A DNA stretch of 10,742 nucleotides from Oscillospiraceae bacterium (GTDB taxonomy: Bacteria > Bacillota > Clostridia > Oscillospirales > Oscillospiraceae): assembly GCA_017501805.1 (NCBI GenBank), contig JAFVWG010000292.1, positions 1 through 10,742 on the forward strand. Reading direction: 5' to 3'. The translations under genes and the position numbers were made by a program. Shown here piece by piece: positions 6,633 through 10,742 of the stretch (its first letter is position 1; the number at the start of each line of letters is the position of its first letter). The notes beneath the pieces were generated by a model. It had not been told where the DNA came from. It saw nothing but the letters and a program-made list of their open reading frames with translations, and did no database searches.

Positions 6633-7365
6633 ATTTTCGGAAATCCGTTACATCCTTCAGATAGCTTCTCGGAGACAGTCCCATAACCTGCTTGAATCTC
6701 CTCGAAAAATAGACATAGTCGGTGTATCCGCACTGTCCGGCAATGTCCGAGAGCGGGATGGAGTTCCGATAGGTATCGATCAGATAACGCGCATGTGCGA
6801 TCCGCATTTTCGTCAGAAACTCCGTCGGCGTCTTTCCCGTTATCTTTTTGAATTGTGCGCGGATATAATCCTCGCTGTATCCGCTCCTCCGCAGAATGGC
6901 GGAAAGATCCGTGCCGCTGTCGTGGAAGCAGTCGGTGATCTCCTCAACGATGTCCTTGATCGCAAGAAAAATCTCGTTTTCCATATTGATGCGATCCAGC
7001 AAAAAGTGCGAAAAAGCGCCGATGAGCGCCGTGATGTACTCCTGATTGGAAAATCGGTTTTTGTAGAGGATCTTTGCAAGCTCCAGCCCTTCTCCCGCCG
7101 CATTGTCAACAACCACAGTCGGCAGCTGCAGATTGAACATATGCTGAAACGGACCCGAGATATAGATCCGCTCGAAATCTTCGTCCACAGGCGCGGCGCC
7201 GTGCTCCGTTCCGGGAGGAATGATAATGATCTTCCCCGGTGTGACCTCTATATCCTTCCCGTTTGCGTGAAAAATGCCTCTTCCCCGCGTGTACACGATG
7301 ATCTCGTAATACTTATGCGTGTGCGGCGGGCTGATCGGCTTTGCATAATTGATCAGATATTCCAT
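6631..7365 (-). CDS. AraC family transcriptional regulator with cupin sensor
   Basis: This is a 244-residue DNA-binding protein. The N-terminal half is a cupin-like sensing domain with the motif PPHTHKYYEI at residues 13-22 and PPGTEHG at 50-56, whose histidines (H15, H17, H55) resemble metal or ligand contacts. The C-terminal domain holds two helix-turn-helix units, about residues 152-174 (DLSAILRRSGYSEDYIRAQF) and 202-224 (PLSDIAGQCGYTDYVYFSRR), the standard AraC/XylS arrangement; PRSYLK near the end is also typical. The frame extends to a TTG at 7389, but the predicted promoter lies between, so ATG 7365 is preferred, with GGTGA close upstream. It is divergent from a MATE-AEC-ArAE exporter operon and is the likely local activator, perhaps also regulating itself. 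The inducer is unknown. Confidence 0.9.
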   Translation of the reverse strand: MEYLINYAKPISPPHTHKYYEIIVYTRGRGIFHANGKDIEVTPGKIIIIPPGTEHGAAPVDEDFERIYISGPFQHMFNLQLPTVVVDNAAGEGLELAKILYKNRFSNQEYITALIGAFSHFLLDRINMENEIFLAIKDIVEEITDCFHDSGTDLSAILRRSGYSEDYIRAQFKKITGKTPTEFLTKMRIAHARYLIDTYRNSIPLSDIAGQCGYTDYVYFSRRFKQVMGLSPRSYLKDVTDFRK

Positions 7366-7380
7366 ACAATCACCGCTGTC

Positions 7381-7409
7381 ATTATACAAATAATCTATCT
7401 TTTGTGCAA
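7381..7409 (-). promoter_or_regulatory. Promoter of the araC-type regulator
   Basis: On the minus strand, TTGCAC at 7409-7404 and a perfect TATAAT at 7386-7381 are separated by exactly 17 bases. The expected transcript start is near 7374, so the leader before ATG 7365 would be only about 9 bases long and the transcript nearly leaderless. Confidence 0.6.
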
Positions 7410-7415
7410 GTTAAT

Positions 7416-7431
7416 TTATGTAAATACATAA
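7416..7431. promoter_or_regulatory. 16-base perfect palindrome between divergent promoters, candidate operator
   Basis: TTATGTAAATACATAA has two 7-base arms around a central AA. It lies between the -35 box of the regulator gene (7404-7409) and the -10 box of the exporter operon (7452-7457), where an activator or repressor would act on both. AraC proteins usually bind direct repeats, so the site could belong to another regulator. Confidence 0.45.
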
Positions 7432-7448
7432 TTTTGCATAGCGAAAAT

Positions 7449-7457
7449 TGTTATAAT
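7449..7457 (+). promoter_or_regulatory. Extended -10 promoter of the exporter operon
   Basis: TGTTATAAT is a consensus extended -10 element at 7449-7457. No recognisable -35 box stands at the right distance (TAATTT at 7429-7434 is the best position), which fits a promoter needing an activator. The leader to the ATG at 7505 would be about 40 bases. Confidence 0.6.
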
Positions 7458-7504
7458 GAGTATGCCCTATGTTGAATACTCTGCGGAGCACACGGAGGTC
7501 AAAC

Positions 7505-8887
7505 ATGAAGAATACTGTTGATATGTTATCCGGTTCCGTATTCAAGGGACTGCTCTCCATCACGATCCCGATTATGATCATGAACGTGATGCAAACACTC
7601 TTCAGCGCGATCGATATGGCGATTTTGGGAAACTTTGCGGACGACACCGCCGTCGGTGCGGTCGGCGCCTGTAGCACGCTGATCGTTCTGTGCACAAGCC
7701 TTCTGATCGGCATCGCGTCCGGTGCGAATGTTGTGATCGCAAGGCACATCGGACGAAATGACCGCGAGGATGCCGAAAAAGCCGTCGGCTGTGCCGTTTT
7801 ATTTTCCATCGTCGGCGGCGTCGCACTTGCTGTCATCGGCGTCACCTGTGCCGAGCTGTTCCTCAAATGGACAAACTGCCCCGACTCGCTCTTTGCGCAG
7901 GCAACGGTTTACTTCAAGATTTACTTCTGGGGTGTGCCGGTCATTATGTTCTATAACTTCTGCGCCGCGATCCTCCGCGCCATCGGCGACACCCGCCGCC
8001 CGATGCGCTATCTGATGTTTGGCGGTGTCACCAAGATCCTGCTGAACTTTTTCTCTGTTACTGTGCTGCATACAACGGTGGAGGGCGTTGCGGTCGCCAC
8101 CATCGTTTCCAATGCCGTAGCGGGCGGTCTTTGCTTTGCCGTTATGCTGAAAAGCAAGGATATGATCCACTTTAATTACAAAAAAATGCGCTTCTACGGC
8201 GATGAACTGAAGCAGATGCTCTTCATCGGCGTCCCTACGGGTCTGCAAAGCGCATTGTATTCTCTGGCCAACACCGTGATCGTCACCGCTGTCAACAGTT
8301 TCGGTGCGGATGCAACCACAGGACTTTCCATCGCAAACCAGTTTGACGGCATCCTCTATCAGATCGCGCACGCGCCGTCCCTTGCGATCATCCCCTACGT
8401 AGCGCAGAACGTCGGCGCAAAAAATTTCAAGCGGGCAAAAGACGCCGTCGGAAAATCCGTTATCATTACGATCCTTTTTGCCGCCTCGCTCGGTGCGCTG
8501 TCAGCGCTCTTCTCCCGTCAGCTTTCTTCGTTTATGTCCACGACCCCCGCTGTCATTGCGTATTCTCAGCAGAAAATGATCATTGTCTCAAGTACATATT
8601 TCATCTGCGGCATCAACGAGGTTATGAGCGGCGCGCTTCGCGGAATCGGCAAGCCGATCGTTCCGACGGTCACAACATTCGTTTTTATGTGTCTGCTTCG
8701 GCTCTTCTGGGTCCGCTATATTTTCCCGCTTTGCCCGAATCTGACATTCCTTTATCTCGTATGGCCGATCGGCTGGATCCTGTGCCTCATGATCGCGATG
8801 TGCGTATTCTTCCCCGGTCTTGCCAAATTGCAAAAAGAGGCATCCGCACCGCGCATCATCGACGGCAGAACGCCTTCCGTGCGTTGA
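7505..8887 (+). CDS. MATE family efflux transporter (second), first gene of AraC-linked operon
   Basis: This is a 460-residue MATE transporter with about 12 predicted membrane helices and the usual family length. Early features parallel the first MATE protein of the window: a short lead, IPIMIMNVMQTLFSAIDMAILGNF, and a polar loop after helix 2 (IARHIGRNDREDAEKA). The repeated family loop is seen as LRAIGDTRRPM in the first half and LRGIGKPIVP in the second. It probably exports small organic compounds by ion antiport; the substrate is unknown. The frame extends to an ATG at 7469, but GGAGGT at 7494-7499 lies five bases before the ATG at 7505, which starts MKNTVDMLSG and matches the family N terminus. 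The AEC gene follows after 39 bases with no terminator. The two MATE proteins of the window are diverged and are not a recent duplication. Confidence 0.93.
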   Translation: MKNTVDMLSGSVFKGLLSITIPIMIMNVMQTLFSAIDMAILGNFADDTAVGAVGACSTLIVLCTSLLIGIASGANVVIARHIGRNDREDAEKAVGCAVLFSIVGGVALAVIGVTCAELFLKWTNCPDSLFAQATVYFKIYFWGVPVIMFYNFCAAILRAIGDTRRPMRYLMFGGVTKILLNFFSVTVLHTTVEGVAVATIVSNAVAGGLCFAVMLKSKDMIHFNYKKMRFYGDELKQMLFIGVPTGLQSALYSLANTVIVTAVNSFGADATTGLSIANQFDGILYQIAHAPSLAIIPYVAQNVGAKNFKRAKDAVGKSVIITILFAASLGALSALFSRQLSSFMSTTPAVIAYSQQKMIIVSSTYFICGINEVMSGALRGIGKPIVPTVTTFVFMCLLRLFWVRYIFPLCPNLTFLYLVWPIGWILCLMIAMCVFFPGLAKLQKEASAPRIIDGRTPSVR

Positions 8888-8926
8888 TATCTGTTCTGCG
8901 TAATTCAATTCACAAAGGAGATCTGT

Positions 8927-9895
8927 ATGGAAGTATTTTCTCTCACACTCAGGCAAATGCTCGTGATGTTCACGCTGATCCTGCTCGGCTTCATCCTCAG
9001 AAAAACAAAAGCTCTGCCGGAGAACTCCGGCACGGTCATGGCAAAAATGGAGACCTTCGTTTTTCTGCCGACGCTTTCCCTGTTTACGCAAATGACCAAA
9101 TGCACCGTCAAAACCTTTACGGAAAATGCGTATCTGATCTTCACGGGTTTGGCGATCGTCCTCTGCGCCATCGGTCTTGCCTGTCTTCTGGCTCCCCTGT
9201 TTGTGAGAAACGCCCGTTCTTCCCCGGAGCTTGCCTATCAGAGAAATATCTACCGATACGCGCTGACCTTTGGCAACTACGGCTTTATGGGAAATTTCAT
9301 CGTTCTCGGCATTTGGGGAAACGATCTTTTTTACAAATACTCCCTGTTCACCTTCCTTGTCGGAATTGTGTGCAGCAGTTGGGGCTTGTACTCACTGATC
9401 CCGAAGGAGCACAACGCAAGTCTGGCGCAGAATTTGAAAAGAGGTCTCCTCACCCCTCCGATAATCGCCCTGGTCACGGGCATCGTTTTCGGTCTTGCGG
9501 GCTTGACAGCTTATGTCCCTTCCTTTATCATTAGTGCATTGGAAAGTGCCAGCAAATGCCAGGGACCGATCGCGATGCTCCTTGCGGGTTTTGTCATTGG
9601 CGGATACCGACTCAAAGAGCTCCTGCTGAACAAGAAGGTCTATATCATCTCACTTCTGAGACTGATCGTCATTCCGGCAGCAATAATGCTGGTGCTGAAA
9701 TTCCTTGGCGCGAACGACGAGCTTATGACGCTGGCGCTGATCTGCTTCGGCACACCGCTGGGACTCAATACGCTGGTTTATCCCGCGGCATACGGCGCCG
9801 ACACCAAAACCGGCGCCTCTATGTCTATGATCTCACACACGCTGTCCGTTATCACGATTCCGCTGATGTATCTGATCTTTATTGTGTGGATGTAA
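8927..9895 (+). CDS. AEC (auxin efflux carrier) family permease
   Basis: This is a 322-residue membrane protein with about ten predicted helices, the expected size for bacterial AEC carriers, which move organic acids such as malate or malonate or other small anions. The first half contains the inner motif FGNYGFMGNFI at residues 115-125, the counterpart of the family's N-x-G-F-x-G segment at the broken helix. The second half has GPIAMLLAGFVIGG at 213-226, and FGTPLGLNTLVYPAAYGAD at 274-292 matches the second crossover region. The start is set by AAAGGAG with 6 bases spacing. It sits second in the operon, 39 bases after the MATE gene and 27 bases before the ArAE-like gene, and is presumably coregulated by the divergent AraC protein. 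The substrate cannot be inferred; the family points to an organic anion. Confidence 0.88.
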   Translation: MEVFSLTLRQMLVMFTLILLGFILRKTKALPENSGTVMAKMETFVFLPTLSLFTQMTKCTVKTFTENAYLIFTGLAIVLCAIGLACLLAPLFVRNARSSPELAYQRNIYRYALTFGNYGFMGNFIVLGIWGNDLFYKYSLFTFLVGIVCSSWGLYSLIPKEHNASLAQNLKRGLLTPPIIALVTGIVFGLAGLTAYVPSFIISALESASKCQGPIAMLLAGFVIGGYRLKELLLNKKVYIISLLRLIVIPAAIMLVLKFLGANDELMTLALICFGTPLGLNTLVYPAAYGADTKTGASMSMISHTLSVITIPLMYLIFIVWM

Positions 9896-9922
9896 ACCTG
9901 CTTAAAAAGAGAGGGGTTTTCT

Positions 9923-10441
9923 ATGAAGATACATATCGGTATGCGGAAAATGAAAAGCCTTATGGCATTGACACTTGCGTTTGCTGTCTGGCAGATCGTT
10001 CGCATATTCCTGCCTACGCTGTCGCCGCACCCGATTTTCGCATACATCTATTCGGTCGTTGAGATCCGCGAGACGGTCGACAAGACGAAACGAACCTCAA
10101 GATTGCGGGTCAAAGCAACCTTTATCGGCCTTATTGTAGGACTTATTTTTATCTTCCTCTCCTATTATGTGACCTCTATGATCCGTTCGGAGATGTGGAG
10201 CACGGTAGCAGAGCTGTTCTTTATTTTGCTTGCGACGCTCGTTGCACTCATTGCCGCAGAACAATTTAAGTGCGAAACGTTCTGCGGAATCGCCGCAATC
10301 ATTCCGATCATCTGTATGGTTTCCCACAACGAAGAAGATATCTACTTCTATGCCATTATGCGCGTCTTCCAGACCTTCATCGGTATCTTCTCCGCACTGC
10401 TCATCAACGGCCTCATCAAGCGGAAAGACCCGCCCGCCTGA
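9923..10441 (+). CDS. Short aromatic acid exporter-like (ArAE/DUF939) membrane protein
   Basis: This is a 172-residue protein with about five or six predicted membrane segments (roughly 12-32, 36-46, 65-83, 95-112, 119-134 and 143-163). The opening IGMRKMKSLMALTLAF, a putative pore helix and the basic stretch RTSRLRVKATFIGLIVGLIF at 57-76 resemble the N-terminal membrane domain of the ArAE/FUSC-type exporters, where a G-x-x-R-x-x-G-T-x-x-G pattern is usual. Here several of those glycines are replaced, so the assignment is moderate. The cytoplasmic C-terminal domain of longer relatives is absent; the protein ends RKDPPA. The start has GAGGGG six bases upstream. It is the third gene of the operon and is followed by a terminator. 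A role in aromatic or other organic acid export is inferred, not shown. Confidence 0.7.
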   Translation: MKIHIGMRKMKSLMALTLAFAVWQIVRIFLPTLSPHPIFAYIYSVVEIRETVDKTKRTSRLRVKATFIGLIVGLIFIFLSYYVTSMIRSEMWSTVAELFFILLATLVALIAAEQFKCETFCGIAAIIPIICMVSHNEEDIYFYAIMRVFQTFIGIFSALLINGLIKRKDPPA

Positions 10442-10470
10442 TCCCGCCCGCGCCAATCAGATATGTAAAG

Positions 10471-10509
10471 AAACAGGCTTCCCCGATTGGGGAAGCCTGT
10501 TTGTCTTTT
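10471..10509 (+). terminator. Intrinsic terminator of the exporter operon, probably bidirectional
   Basis: A perfect 14-base stem, AAACAGGCTTCCCC at 10471-10484 and its complement at 10489-10502, encloses a GATT loop and is followed by GTCTTTT. The reverse reading ends TTTCTTT, so it may also stop transcription from the convergent DMT gene. Apart from this hairpin, the 133 bases between 10442 and 10574 show nothing recognisable. Confidence 0.88.
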
Positions 10510-10574
10510 ATACTGCCTATTTCACGGAAAAATCAACCGCCGCACACAAAGCATTCCACGTTTCTTCCAGCTGT

Positions 10575-10742
10575 TCAGCCTGCGGATTCCGTCTTCTCCG
10601 TTTTTCTCAGCTGAATAACGATCCCGAGAACAATGATGACCAATCCCAGCAGGGAGTTCAGCCCGATCTCCTCCCGAAGGAATACAGCCGTCCATACGAT
10701 CGACAAAAACGGCGTGATATACGCAAGGTTGGAGATCTTCTC
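10575..10742 (-). CDS. DMT superfamily (EamA) transporter, C-terminal fragment
   Basis: The last 55 residues of a membrane protein run in from the right edge on the minus strand and stop at a TGA at 10577-10575. The sequence contains NLAYITPFLSIVWT at fragment residues 5-18, then FLREEIG, and a final helix LLGLVIIVLGIVIQL at 31-45 with a short charged tail. This is the typical ending of EamA repeat 2 in DMT permeases: a proline-containing helix, a G/R-E-E loop and a last helix. It differs clearly from the end of the DMT protein at 4003-4899, so it belongs to another subgroup. Its start, N-terminal repeat and promoter lie outside the window. The substrate is unknown. Confidence 0.8.
   Translation of the reverse strand, partial: EKISNLAYITPFLSIVWTAVFLREEIGLNSLLGLVIIVLGIVIQLRKTEKTESAG

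Noticed and set aside
2482..8887. The two MATE genes as a recent duplication or long repeat
   Set aside because: The proteins share only family-level motifs and differ at most positions in the parts compared, and no long DNA repeat between them was noticed.
1..10742. CRISPR array, tRNA, rRNA, insertion sequence or toxin-antitoxin pair
   Set aside because: Reading both strands showed no regularly spaced direct repeats, cloverleaf with CCA end, transposase or terminal inverted repeats. The small genes do not form an adjacent toxin-antitoxin pair.

Overview
The window looks like a chromosomal segment of a Gram-positive Clostridia-type Firmicute, probably an Oscillospiraceae/Ruminococcaceae-like gut organism. 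This is inferred from strong AAAGGAG ribosome binding sites, mixed but mostly GC-rich coding (one counted 60-base line in pepF is 70% GC), M3-type oligoendopeptidase F, subfamily-2 PyrF and MATE/DMT transporters. No plasmid, phage, insertion sequence, CRISPR, rRNA or tRNA feature was seen.

Layout. (1) 2-334 (+): 3' end of glutamate racemase (murI), closed by a strong hairpin that also sits just past the end of the next, opposing operon. (2) 381-3852 (-): a MATE exporter, oligoendopeptidase F and an 89-residue unknown protein whose start lies one base from the pepF stop. (3) 4003-4899 (+): a DMT/EamA permease, divergent from the MATE gene, with readable promoters for both in the 150-base gap and a classic terminator. 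(4) 5041-5280 (+): a small lipoprotein. (5) 5336-6256 (-): an orotidine 5'-phosphate decarboxylase homologue (pyrF) whose usual catalytic lysine is a methionine. (6) 6421-6588 (+): a 55-residue single-helix membrane protein, divergent from pyrF. (7) 6631-7365 (-): an AraC/cupin regulator, divergent from a three-gene exporter operon at 7505-10441 (+) made of MATE, AEC and short ArAE-like permeases. A perfect 16-base palindrome lies between the two promoters. (8) 10575-10742 (-): the C-terminal end of a second DMT/EamA transporter.

How it fits together. Most of the window is small-molecule export: two MATE, two DMT, one AEC and one ArAE-like protein. The best candidate for an undescribed system is the AraC-controlled block at 6631-10441, which places three unrelated exporter families behind one regulated promoter and so suggests an inducible export response to an unknown, perhaps acidic or aromatic, compound. 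The other item of note is the PyrF homologue lacking the catalytic lysine. The remaining genes are ordinary housekeeping genes (murI, pepF) or small orphan proteins.
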